Position numbers and translations under genes: made by a program. Source: Chrysaora quinquecirrha (lineage: Eukaryota; Cnidaria; Scyphozoa; Semaeostomeae; Pelagiidae). From it: a stretch of 64,000 nt of DNA. The notes below the pieces were generated by a model that did not search any database, was not told the DNA's origin, and was given only the letters and a program-made list of their open reading frames with translations. The DNA is taken from assembly GCA_014526335.1 (NCBI GenBank), contig JACTAT010000077.1, positions 259,362 to 323,361 on the forward strand, read 5' to 3'. Shown in pieces: positions 36,878-50,009 of this stretch; positions within the stretch are counted from its first letter, which is position 1; every line of letters begins with the position of its first letter.

Positions 36878-37239
36878 CAGGGATGCCGGAGCGATGGTAG
36901 GGCAAGGCGGGCGGCCCGGAACGTAAGGGCAATTGAGATAAAAAATTAGGCGGTTTGGTGGTACTCCCTCAGGAAATTTTTTGTGTCCACGCCCTTTAGA
37001 TTGGCTTAAAATGCAACAAAAGTATCTCAACGAATATCAATAATGTTTTTATGCGACATTTTTAATTTTAGGCTTTTTTCCACATGTACGCATTTCGAAG
37101 TGCATAATAATGGCTAAATATCGTATTTAACGTTGTTAAAGTCAATTATCATTTTACTTTGAAAGGGCACTTTTGCCCCCCCCCCCCTTAAGAAAGGGCA
37201 AATGGGGCGCTTGCCCCCACCCCTTCTCCGGGGTCCCTG
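36878..37239. mobile_element. hAT-type MITE with perfect 8-bp TSD
   Basis: The ends read CAGGGA...CCGGAG in inverted orientation (left CAGGGATGCCGGAG, right complement CAGGGACCCCGGAG). They are flanked by exact 8-bp direct repeats ATCAGCTT at 36870-36877 and 37240-37247. The interior is GC-rich with G and C homopolymer runs and has no coding capacity. Confidence 0.88.
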
Positions 37240-37249
37240 ATCAGCTTAT

Positions 37250-38390
37250 TTTTCAGAAAGTTCGAATTAGAAAGGTTTTTCCTCGAGGTACCTACAAAAA
37301 TGGAATCACGGAATTATGGAAATTCAAATTAAAGGGATTTTTATAGTTAAGGTTTGTTAGGGTTTTTCAAAGGACCTGGAATTTCGTTCGCATACTAAAA
37401 GTTGGAATTACATAAGGTTGAATGTGACAGAGTTGACTGTAAGGCCGCTGCAAGTATTGTTATAAAATTTATAACAATTTATAACAATGAAGACAACAAA
37501 ACTCGGGAAGATTTGAATAACATTTTCATTAGTTTTAATAATCTCTGCTGGCTTATTAATATTATTTGCGAGCTCTTGTTATTCTGTCATAAAAATTTTT
37601 GCCGAAGATGTGATTACGACACTGAGAAAGTTCAAAGATCTTCCAGATATTATTTCCTTTTGTAATTAGGTAAATGTTGGAAAGACAAATATCAATTTTC
37701 AGTCTCTGATGTTTCAGTGCCAAGGTTTTTTCATCTCTAAAGTACTATTTTACTACGAAAAATTTGTTAGAATCAAAATTTCTGAAAAGATGTAACAAAT
37801 AGCTGGCAAAACTATGAGCTAAATAAGTTTAGAAGACCTTGACCTTAAAATAAAACTGATTTTAAGTTTGATTATTAATACGACTGCTGTTACCATTTCC
37901 ATTCCTTTAAATTCCATTCCAACTTATTCCATTCCGTTCCATGATCCATGTTTTATAGCTGGTGATAACAAAGGCTATTTCCGTACTGTACTTGTTGGAA
38001 TTTGAACATTATTCATTTACGCAATTTAGGCCACCGTTCACAAGAAAGAGAATGATGCCTTTAATGTTTTGGATCATCGAGTAACGTATTTATTGAGAAG
38101 AACAAGACATTGACGACATTACTTGGTTGAAATTTTGGTAATTGTTTCAAATTCATTTTTCAATGTTCAATCCCAGAAATAAGCACCCTGGAAGTTCGTG
38201 ACAGAACAGATAAAAAGATAGGTAGGTAGGCCTAAATGTAAAATGTAAAATAAAACGACCCACCCCTCTGTCACTGTGGCCTAACAAAGGGAATCCGTTT
38301 GCTTTTGCAATGAACCACAACCAGGCTTTACACCACGATTAAAAATTCCCGAAAAGAGAAGATATTGGGATTGCTGGAATTTTTTTCCAT
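37250..38390. other. Intergenic AT-rich stretch, nothing recognised
   Basis: Between the hAT element and the copia-adjacent MITE. Short open frames only; no motif or repeat family identified. Confidence 0.5.
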
Positions 38391-38394
38391 GGGT

Positions 38395-38786
38395 GGTACA
38401 GGTCAACTCACCCTCCAACCCATCGTGGTCGTTTTCGCCCAACCTGAAATGACACAGACAACTTCTTTCGTGTAGTTTGTCAATTATTTGATTGATAAAA
38501 CTGCCCCCAAACCCCCAATTTTGAAACTGGTGACTGTTTTAGAGAAAATAATAATGATAAATAGCAAGTATTTTAGTTGGGCGAAACAACCAAAAAAGTT
38601 TGGCGAAAAGTCCAGATTGGGCCAAAAAGAAGTTGGGCGAAACGGAGGTTGGGCGAATCAACCTGATGCCCCCCTATTATACATTAAACAACTAACGACT
38701 TGTGTTCTGACTTGCCCCGCCTTAACATGGTCAAGTTGGAACTCTTTTGGCAAGTTTACTTTTGAGATGGGGTGAGTTGATCTTTA
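38395..38786. mobile_element. MITE-like element abutting the 3' end of the copia copy
   Basis: An inverted pair resembling TCAACTCACCC marks the two ends, and inside there is repeated GGGCGAA/TTGGGCGAA sequence. It begins where recognisable copia sequence stops, so it may have truncated the copia element. No clear target duplication was seen. Confidence 0.4.
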
Positions 38787-38789
38787 GTG

Positions 38790-41600
38790 TAGAATCGATT
38801 CTGTAACAATTTCTTCTCTGCATTTAACATCTGTATGTTATTAGCTGCAATCAGCAAATCATCAACATACACAGCAATATAAACACAATTTGCTCCCACT
38901 CGTTTCATATACAAACACGAGTCAGCTTTAGATTATTTATAGCCAGAGTCTTTCAAAATTGATCAATGGTATCAAACCAACATCTTGAAGCTTGTTTCAG
39001 TCCGTTTAGACTCTTGTTTAGTTTACAAACTAAGTTTTCTTTTCCTTCTTCGGTGTAACCCTCAGGCTGCTTCATATATATCTCTTCCTTCAAATCTCCA
39101 TTGAGAAAAGCTGTGGAAACGTCCATTTGATGCAGTTCCAAATTGAGTTGATTAACGATTGACAGGAGTGTTCTAATCGAAGTATATCTTGCAACTGGCG
39201 AAAAAGTCTCTTCGTAGTCAATTCCAGCTTCTTGAGTGAATCCCCTTGCAACTAAGCGAGCTTTATGTCGTTCTACACTACCATCAGCGTTATACTTAAC
39301 CTTGAATACCCACTTCGAATCAACGATATTTCGATCTTTCGAAGGTTCTACAAGCTTCCATGTTTTGTGCTCAGTGAGAGACAAAAATTCACTGTCCAAT
39401 GCTTGTTTCCACTCAGATCTTTCTGTTGAGTTTAATGCTTCTTCTAGGGTTCTTGGTTCTCCCATAACATCATCAGCACAACTATATGATGCGTTTGCAA
39501 TTTCCCACCAATCACCTGTAATTGCCCCATCTCTTTCTGGTGGTCTTCTTGTGCGCTCTGATCTTTGAGGTAGTTCCAGGGGCGGCTGGCAGTGGTACTA
39601 GTGGTACTAGTCTAGTACCATTCTATTTTATGAGTTTACTGGATGAAATATTATTTACGAGAAAATTTTGCAGAAGTTTTTTCCAGAAAATTCTCAGTTA
39701 AAAATCTGCGGCCATACTTTCTTCTCAATGACTGTGACCATAAAACGCCCGCAGCTGCCCAAAAACTAGAGTCAAATATCATTGATCACTAATCCGAAAT
39801 GACGTATTCAAATTTCAATGGACAGCCACAGTACTAGATTTCAAAATCTAGTGACGCAAGTCGTCAAGACCATTGTTTTAGCCTTCACAGTATGAGGTCG
39901 AATCAAAAGAACTTCATTTGAATACAAAGGGCAAGACCTGGGTCAGTACTAGTTCTGGCATTATAGTACCCTTGGCCTTCAACACAGAAGTCAAGTCAAT
40001 AGACGTTGTTCAGGATTGGCCGCCCGGTCTCGTGATGCACCAGTTCGCTCGAATGTTTCCCACACTTTTTCATACTTATCAGTATCCCTTTGTATGTGTT
40101 CAGGTCTCAGGTGAAAAGAGAAAACAAACTTTTGCTGGGCTTATTTTGTTAAGCAGAATCAGAATGTATCGAAGGAAATTTCAATTTTAGGTTAGAAAGT
40201 AGGGATGTCATGAAAGAAACTTTCAGTTTTTCGATTTTATTTACTTTGTTTTTAGATTGTAAATAAAGTGTGGGATAGCTATGATGCATTTTGAAATAAA
40301 CATGCCTAAATATTTGAATAATGATGCAAGGGCTTTGAGGTGTTCTTGTTCTGAAACCATCTCCTCAAAGGATGCATCATTTTCCAAGGAATGGCATGTC
40401 ACTAGAATCATGTTTCTAGTACTCTGTGGATAGTCAAGCGGCCAACACAATGTGCTCGAAGCCGCCCAAGAATGTCAATAATTTGTCTAGCGCCTGCCCT
40501 TGCAAATAGCCCTCAGCCTTCGCGGATCGAGTTTCTCCGTCAGAGAACGAAAATCTCTTTTCCATCAATTTGTTTTTCTTCATTTTAAAAGCGATTTTTC
40601 GACATTGTATGCCTCTGAACTATTGAAATAGCAAAAGCTTCCAGGGCTTTGCCCTGCAACCTACATGGAGGGCTTTCGGCACCCCCAAGACCCCCAGCTG
40701 CATCAAGACGACCTTACTGTACCTCTTATTTTTTTTTACTAGTACCATTTCATATTCCCTGCCAGCCGCCCCTGGGTAGTTCTCTTTCTTCAATGACATT
40801 TTCATTCTGACCTTCTCTATCTTCAATCTCATCACGGTTTTCTTGATTTTCATCCTCATCATCCTCTTCATCTTTCATTTCATAGCTTGTTGAAATCAAT
40901 TCAGGATGAGACCTGACTTTCGACTTATTAATACGATTATCGAAGTCATTTTCAAAGAATGTTACATCTCTGGATAAATGAATTCTTCTTGACTCTGGAT
41001 CCCAAAGTCGATACCCTTTGCTGTTTATGCAATAACCAACAAAAATACATTTTGATGATTTTGAGTCCCATTTTCTTCTTGTTTCCTTGGGTATGTGCAT
41101 GTAGGCTTTGCACCCAAACACACGCAAGTTTGACACATTCGGTTTGCTTCCTAAAAAGCATTGATAGGGTGTTATTTCTTCTACAGCTTTAGTAGGACTT
41201 CTGTTTCTCAATACAACTGCTGTTAATGCTGCCTCTGCCCAGAATTCATCTATCAATCCAGCTCCATAAATCATTGATCTTGCTGATTCTTGTATAGTTC
41301 TATTCATTCTCTCGGCAACCCCATTTTGCTTGGGTGTCCTTGGAATAGAAAACTGTCATTGAATGCCTTTACTTTTGAGGTAATCACTGAACACCTTTGA
41401 GGTGTACTCACCACCATTGTCAGATCGTAAGATCTTGATGGTCTTTCCAGTTACATTCCTCACCATTGCTTCATACTCTTGAAATTTACTGAAAACTTCA
41501 CTTTTATTACGCATTTTATTACTATGGAAGCCTTTTTCAAATGTTTGTGTTTCAAGTTGCAGATTTATGGGTGTCATGAAGACGGGAGATGGAAACAAAA
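38790..41600 (-). mobile_element. Decayed Ty1/copia-type retrotransposon (integrase and reverse transcriptase parts)
   Basis: On the minus strand, 41598-40783 encodes part of the integrase core. Visible are SDNGGEY with a catalytic Asp and QNGVAER with the catalytic Glu, followed by a C-terminal region typical of copia. 39568-38953 encodes the start of the reverse transcriptase, with the KARLVARGF and MDVSTAFLNG blocks. The catalytic YVDD motif is at 38858-38869 but in a shifted frame. Damage seen: an in-frame TGA at 41356-41358, a one-base shift near 38960, a following TAA, and a 1198-bp hAT insertion. No gag, protease or LTR was recognised. The copy looks dead. Confidence 0.9.
39577..40774. 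mobile_element. hAT-type non-autonomous element nested in the copia element
   Basis: The ends are perfect 16-bp inverted repeats (CAGGGGCGGCTGGCAG and its complement). They are flanked by identical 8-bp duplications GGTAGTTC at 39569-39576 and 40775-40782, the hAT hallmark. The 1198-bp body contains no recognisable transposase, so it needs a transposase in trans. Insert plus duplication totals 1206 bp, a multiple of three, so the flanking copia frames remain in register across it. Confidence 0.92.
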
Positions 41601-41913
41601 AGAAATTATTATTGTGTTTTCATTTGAAAACATGTCCATGTAGATGGGGCCTAACATTTCAACCCATTTTTCATTTGTGGGCATTTGCATAAGGTTTATC
41701 TTTCTGTTATGACGAGTGATTGCCACTTTGATTTGGGGCTATCAATAAGACCAACTTCTTTGAAAGAATTTTGCTATGCTATAAGCATGCAGATTTTGTT
41801 GGATAACTAGGAATAAGTGATTTTATGTGTCATATTTTATGACTTGAAAAAGGTTTTCTAAAGCTTTAAAAGAAGCTGCGTGAACTTATTCTATTTTTTC
41901 TAACAGAGGCAAA

Positions 41914-44900
41914 ATGCAGAAATCACATCACGAACATCCAATGGCAAAGGTTGATCCAAATGTTGTATATCAGCAATATCAAGGAAGATGGACATGTGAT
42001 GGATGTAAAGCATCTGCAGGAAATACAAAAATGCCATATCATTGCTCAATGTGCAATTATGATTTATGTGACAATTGCTTCCAAGGAAATCACCATCCAA
42101 GACATGGTCATCCGTTGTTTTACATGAACATGGAAAGGGTTTATCCTGGCTTCAATGGAGGATGGAAATGTGACCACTGTGGAAGAAATAAAACACAACT
42201 TCAACAAAGCTGTGGATATCACTGTCCAATAGATCAGTTTGATCTTTGTCGTGAATGTTTTCATGGAAAACTTCATCCTGTACATATTCATGGACTGAAG
42301 CTTTCTGATTCATTACAACTGTATGATGGCGAATCAACTGGCATGTGGCAATGTGATTCATGCAAGTTGAATGGCTCTCAAATAAGAAGGTAAATTTACG
42401 CATTTTTGCTGTTGTTAACGCTGTTTTGTCTGACACTGCTCAAAGTCTTAACCTCCAATATAGACCGAAACAATTGACTATAATGCGAGATTTATACCAA
42501 GATTATGCAGATCGAAATTCACCAGTCAGAAAGTGAAGCTGCATTGGCATATGTTTTAAAGGGAAATCAACAAGGTTAAATTGGCCATTGGTTCTAAGAT
42601 ACCATATATAGTGTGGTTCTAAGATACCATATAAACTTGTTCTTTTGTAATGGACAATAAAATGCAGAGCACAAAATCACTGGTGTGACTAACTTTCTTT
42701 CAATTTCAAAGTTACTGAATAGGCTATTTTTAAAACACACTGCGTGCCTAAACTTTGTGGATTCCCTTTAAACACAAATCAGCTTAGGGGATACCGGACG
42801 ATTGATGCCCTTCACTTGCTGACTTGTGCATTTCAATCCCCATCTGGGTATAACCTTTGCCTGGTATATGTTATTTGCTAAAGAGTGTCAGACAAAAAAG
42901 CTTTTACGCACTCTATGTCCACTCTTTAAAGCAAATACTACTGTAAATGTAGCTCACTTATTTTGCTTCTATTTTAGTCGATACTGCTGGCACTGTGCAC
43001 AATGTGAATTTGATGCTTGTGACTCTTGCATGAAAGACTATAACTTGCCATTTCATCAGCATCCACTCAGAATAACTGATTCAAGGGTATCCTATAGTGA
43101 CTTCAATGGTGCCTGGAAGTGTGATTTATGCAGTTGTGTTGGTGGACAAGCAATTCAAAACATGGACAAATCATTCCATTGTGCTGTTTGCCGCTATGAT
43201 GTTTGCTTTGCTTGTGTTCAGAGACATACTGGGTGGCCATGTAAGCTTTACTCAAATTTTTTTCTTCCCATCTAAGAATGCTTTCGTAGCAGAATCTTAT
43301 CTTATTTTATCCATTAAGTTATGTTGCAGCTATTAAGCCTGTTTCTCATTTATCGCAAACCTGATGTGATGGCAGACACACTGCAATCATCTGGAATTAT
43401 GGCTGACAAATTGTTCACATATACACGCTTTTTTTATATAAAGAACCTACCTCAAGGCCTAGTTCTTAAAGTTCCTTATTTTTTTACCTCTCTTGAGACG
43501 ATTGAGTTCCAAAAGTTCCTTAATAGTTCCTTAATTTTAACTGCACATACAGTGGTCTTAACAATAAAAGAGAGACACTTGCATGTGAGAAAAGCTCGAG
43601 ACTACTCAAGGAAACTTTTGATACATGCTTAACGTACAATTTATGTGATTTTCGACTGCAAATGAATGGAACGGGCTTTCTAATTCTTGATTGTTTGCAG
43701 TGATAAAAATATTCAACAATGAAAAGTTTCTTAGTGATTTTCTCTTTAGTAGTATAAGTTCTTTAAATTTTCAGGCCTTCTAAATGTAGGTTTCTTATAA
43801 AGTGGTTCCTTATAACGTCATTTATAAAAGTTAAACCCAGCTGAACCCACCTGAACCCAGCTGTAACCCACCTGAACCCAGCAGTCAAAACCGCCGAACC
43901 CACCTGCTCTCACCTTAGAACAATGAAATTTTAATAACACTTTTGGGAAAACGCACCTCGTGCTTGTTTACAAATTGGGGTTCTCTAGAAAATCTCAGAG
44001 GATATTTACGGAATTCAGAATGCCTCAGGGGAAATGAAATTTTATTCAACGAAGATGGGTCGATAGCGCATTAAAATGAATGTCAAAATTTGAAATGCCT
44101 TTTCAAGAAAATTGTATCCCATAAATCCTCGAATAGGCCCCCGGGGTTTATTTGCAAATATGAACTCTTAGGTGGAGGCTTATGCGAGGGGGGGCTTATT
44201 TGGAGGTGGGGACTTATTGGAGGATTCACAGTATGTGAAAGAGAACTGTGTGTATGTTTATATGCAAGGGGCAATTCACTCATCAAAAATGATGCTAATT
44301 CGTTGTTCGAATCGACTAGTCAGCTAAAAATTTCAGAAACAAATTTAGGAGATTACCAAGGAACGAATGACCCCCGATTTTCACAATAGAAAACTTGTTC
44401 ATCCTTGCTAGAAATCCTATGACTTTAATCAAAATCCCTTGGAAATCATTTTGCATTTACGGCAAAATGGTAGGTCTTATAAGGGGTGCATTACGTGCAT
44501 TAATGGCTGAAATTTCTTTGGATTTGATGGATTTAACAAACGCTTGTTTAAAAGACGTGTTTTTTCCTCATTTTTGATTTTTATCTTCGAGACCAGGTTC
44601 GTATAAATTGTCGTTGTCCATACCGAACCAAATGTGATTTTGATCGACAGCATGCGGCTATTAGTAACTCGCGATTCGAATTTTTTTAAGGCGAGAGTTT
44701 CTAAAAAAGCGCAATCTTTTTGCGTGGTAACTTTATCATTTTTTTAAGAAAAGCGCTATTCCCAAAGCTTTTTAAAGCCCATTAACAAGTTTCATTGTTC
44801 TAAGGTGAGAGCAGGTGGGTTCAGGTGGGTTACTGCTGGGTTCAGGTGGGTTCAGCTGGGTCCAGGTGGGTTTAACTTTTATAAATTACGTTCCTTATAA

Positions 44901-47900
44901 AAAAAAGCGTGTACTCTGCCACTCTGCCAGTCTGCGATGACTGATGCTCCTCCATCCCCTGTGCTCAGAAAACAAGAAACCTCATTTGGGTATGACCCAG
45001 AAGTGCTGTCAAATTTGATGATCATTAATGACTTTCCCATAAAGATTTTCCTGTCAGCCATGGGTGTTGATCGTTTCAGCGAACAGTCAGTTCGGCAAAC
45101 CTCCTTTTTCAGCCAACAAAGACATTAGAAGAAGAATTATTTTTTTAGTTCATTGGTGATGGTCAGTTATGATCACCAATCATTGAAAATTCATATCCTC
45201 CTAATTGGTAGGGGATACAGTTTTCGGTAAAAAAACACACAATGAATTATGATTGTAAAATGAGGATGAGAAAAAGATTTGTTCTTTGAGACTGAGGTAG
45301 TATGGTCACTTGGTAAATGCGTTTGTGTCACAATCTACAGGTTGTGGGTTAAGTATCGTCAGGATCACTTTCCACAAGCCTATAAAAGCCCACTTAGCTG
45401 TCCATCCTTCTGAGATCTGTTAATGAGTTCCCAGCATATCAATCTTGGGGCCCAACATGCAGGTCCCCATCAGATGTAAAGTTGTAAGAACTCTTGAGCT
45501 GCATAAACGAATAAAAATTGCTTGCTTGCTTGCTTCTTGACTGCAATAAAAAGCCTTAAGCTTGTTTGCTTGCTGACATCCTTTCTAACACTCCTCAAAG
45601 TATTGCTAGAAACAGCGGAAACAATTTTGAACATACTTAAAATGCTTGAACATGCTTTTTTCGTCTGACACTCCTCAGAGTATTAACGTTAGAAACAGAC
45701 CGAAACACTTGATAAAGGCAGAATCTAAGATGTGGATCGAAATGCACAAGTATGCCGAAAATGCTTCCGCTGTTTATTGCATTATTGAAATTTTGTACTG
45801 CTCAAAGACTACTCCTCATAGTGTGAAATACCAGAATTAGACGGAAAATATACGGTAATTTAGTCCCATATGCAGTTGACATCCGCTATCTCGACCGCCC
45901 ACTATCTCGAACATTCGCTATCTCGAACGATTTCCCATTTCCCCTCGTTTTGCTATAAGGGTTTGTATAGAAAAATCATCCGCTAGCTCGAACCCCGTTA
46001 TCTCGAACATTCGCTGTCTCGAACCATTTTCGATTTCCCATGGAGGAAAACCTGCTCTTTATCTCGAACTTTGCCAAATTTTCTGCTGAACTGGATAAAG
46101 AGACAAGCTGAAAATATGTATAAAGTTCACCTAGCGGAGCGGGAATGGCAGCAGCTAAGTGATATGCTTCCCATGTATGCAATAGATAAAGCTGTTCTCT
46201 TTCGAGATGTGCTGCATCGCCATTATCTCAATTTCACCAATAGCAGGGATGAAAGCAGATGAGCTTTGACTCCTATGTAAAAAATACCAGACTTGTTTGA
46301 TGAAATTAGGGATCAGTAGCCCTGCATGTTAATAGGGTTCCTTTTCTGACTTAAAACTATAATTTTTATATTTATATGGGGCATCCGTTATTTCTAACAT
46401 TAGCTATCTCGAACAAATTCCATTTTCTCTTGAGAGTTCGAGATAGCGGATGTCAACTGTGTATATGAATGGTGCTGAAGAAGGCTCAATATAGCCAAAA
46501 CACAACAAAACGTCAAACGAGAGTAGAGCCTTAGGCTGTATGACTTAGACAGTTACTCGGCGGTTTCATTGAGCTCTTTAGCCCAATAGAAATGTCGTTG
46601 GCGCCCTGCTCATGGCCATGCACGCCAGGTTCGAATCCAATCTATTGTGGTATGCCATTTGTGGAAAAATCTACGGTATCTTAAATGCCCATTTCCCTGT
46701 ATGGCATTATATTTTGGTATATATTTTTTAATAAGTCTCTCTTATAATACTTGAAGCAACTAACTTTCAAAATATTCTTACTCAATGCTTTTACTTAACA
46801 TAAATAGTTTTTTCCTAGTTTTTAAAGCTAAAGATGAAGTTCCTGGCATGCCTTCTAACGAGCCAACCACTCCAAGTGAGTTATTTTTAATGGTTTGAGT
46901 TTTGTGTATTTCAATTGCTTTTCATGAACATTCTTTCTTTAAACTTCCTTTCTTTATGTACTGGTATTTATTTTGTTTTTGATTTTGGTTTCATTAAGAG
47001 TTGACACTAGGAATCTTTCTCGTTGGTATGAAGCGTACCATTCCATCTTCGTTCCAATTTATGGAACAGACAAATTAGATGTTCACTTGGGAACGAAATC
47101 GTTCCGTTAAGGTTTTTGCCAACGAAAATGAACAATGAGATTAACAAAATGCTTTACAAAAACTTCATAAGTATGACATCTCACGAGCATATCTCTTAGC
47201 ATGCCCCTACTAATATTCGCCTGCACAATTTTCGGCAAAGAAAGCAACCACCCCGTGTGTCTAAACAACAGCCTAGTCTCAAGCATGATTTAGCCATAGG
47301 ACAACACCTACTCAATAACCCAATTTTTGCGGAATATTACAGCGAGGATTGTTTCAGCAACATTGGCAAAGCAAGATCTTTGTTTCGCGTATACGGGTTT
47401 GGAATCTGTCCACATCAAAACCAAAAGGCCGGTTCTGTGTAGACAGAAAGGGTTCGTTTTCTCACTTGGACTCTTCAAATAATTCTATTTGTCTTCCCGC
47501 TGTATCCGACCAGCTGATTGGTGTTTAAAACACAATGCCAATTCAGCTTTTCGTTCTTTCTGATTGGTGCATTTCGAGCCGCATCTGGGTATAAATTCCG
47601 CCTTAGTCTATTGTCTCGGCCTACTTCTGACGTTCATACTCTGAGGAGTGTCAGACGAAAAAAGCTTTTAAGTATGCCTGAAAATGATTCTGCTATTCAT
47701 CGCAATCTTGAAATTTTGTACAACTCAAAGAATATCTCTTAGCAATAACACATGCGCTTTACCACAAAAACTGTATCGTTCCGTTTTCTGGATCATTTAT
47801 TCTGTTCACACGCGGAATGAAACAGAACGATTACGTAGCTACGTACCGTTCAACTGTTCTAATCACTTTAAAAAGCTTTCCAGTTTTGGAACAAAACGGT

Positions 47901-49977
47901 ACGATCTGAATCGTTCCCGTGTAAGCGCAACCCCTGAGCGTACCCATTTTTGGAACGAAACGACTTCGAGCGGTACGCAATCGTTCCTGTGTGAACGGGG
48001 CCTTAGATGTTACCAATTTTCTAGCATATACCTTTTCGATAAAAGCTCGCAAGAAATGAAAAATTTCCAAAACTTCAAGATATTGGGTTGTAGATGCTAG
48101 AATCTGTTATTACTAATATTCAGTTATGCAAATCAGGTTGACCCATTGTGATGGCCCATTGTTCGATTGTACACGAAAGGCTCCAGTTCTGGGGCACCTA
48201 GAAACGCGACTCGTTTTTTGATCGAAGCCCTATCTGCCCAGGTAGTGCATGCCGTATTTTTCTAAATGTTTTGAGAACCACAAGTTGGTGAAAATGTCGA
48301 TTTTATCTCGGCCTCGAAAAGTTTTGTTTTCAATGGCGGCCATCTATTATGCTCTTTTCACAACACGCACAGTGAATCATTGAATCTTTTGTTGTGCGGA
48401 AGTTTGTCGTGCTTACTAAAACGCGGAACCACTCGAAACAACCCAAAACCAGCCAAAATCAGCCAAAACGACCAAAAGACGGATTAAAACAACCTAAAAC
48501 CACGTAAAATTATCCAGAAATAGTTATTTTCATTTATTAGGGGCAAGAAGACCCTCAAAATATTCAGATTCTAGCAAAATATCATCGCTGTGTAGTAAAT
48601 AATCTTTTCCCTTTGGGCAATAACGTGAACAATGCGCTTTGTTACTTCCTTTCAGATTAAATCTTTGCCTGCAACTCTCAGGGTTTATTCAATCACTTGC
48701 GGCTTTAAAAGCTTGGATTTCACATAAAATCTTAACTCTCGTACGATTATCGCACATTCGTGAGACGTTAGAATTTCTTTTTGCATGATTATCGCACGAC
48801 CATAAATGCAAATTGTAAAATTTTGGTCGTAGCAGAGCCTTCCCGATCACATTAGTACGACTAAGTTGTGATGTAGTCCTTCTTGCAAGATATTTTGAGA
48901 TACGAAAATGAAACACGCTTTCCAGACAATGGAACCTTTCCCCAACGGTATATTTATTGGCAGCGTGCGATTGTGTCTTATCTCTCAACTTCACGCTCAA
49001 ATACAATACATCAGTACTGTTGTGAACAAAAAGGGCTTTTCTGACTACAGCGATGTAAAACTTTTTATGTCAACAAAAGTCCCAAGACGAAAGTAGAATT
49101 TTAAGAGTAAAGAATGACATTTCAAAGAACATGAGAGTTTCTGGGGAGTTTTCAAGGATTTTCTGCCACTTAATAGATGATTCCAGGTGAATTGGACTTT
49201 TCTGGGTGGTTTTGGGTGCTTTTCATCAAGTTATGGTTCGTTTTGAGCGCTGTTGGCTGGTTTTGGGCAATTTTGGATTGTTTCGCGTTTTTGGTAAGTA
49301 CGTTTTCACGTTTTCAGGGGTTAAAGGACGTCAAAGGACACTAGGAGACTGTAATTCATTTTGGAATTTTACTCATATTCTTTCCGTTTTCAAAAAGAGT
49401 TCTTGCTTTGATTATTTCCATAAATCGCCACACTAAAGTTTGTGTTTTACTGTTTCAATGCATATGAAACACTACTAAGAGGCCATAAATCTTTTGGTTT
49501 TCAAGTTGAATGTTCCTTTGAAAATTCAGAACACAAACAAACAAAATGAAAATCGTTCCGATATAGTGCGATATTTATTGTTCATGAAGGACATTTAAAA
49601 TTAAAGTCTGCGACGAGATAGGGATAGGGTTTTCGAATTCACACAGCGGTCATGCTACTAATTTTGCGTCTTAAGTTGACACAAAAGTGTTTGGAATATT
49701 GTAAGTAAATCTGGAAATTTGGTGGCAAAAAATTTTATCAAGCATTTACCAACGGATTTTCGAGTGCAGACAGGGCATAGAAACGTTGCATTAGAATTCA
49801 AGTGGATGAAACACAGTCAGAGATACCCTTAACCTCCGTGACTCACTGGCTGACCTTCAGCTTTCATATTATAATGTTGATGATGATTATTATTTGATGA
49901 CATGAAGATAATGATGATTGCAATGATGATGGTGATGATTATTGTTGTTATTATGATTTTGATGGCATGATGATGAA

Positions 49978-50009
<32 letters not shown>

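Noticed and set aside
48689..49006. 105-codon minus open frame present in both tandem copies (also 50876-51193)
   Set aside because: Equal length looked promising, but about a quarter of residues differ and most base changes alter the amino acid. There is no recognisable domain. It is better explained as duplicated non-coding sequence.
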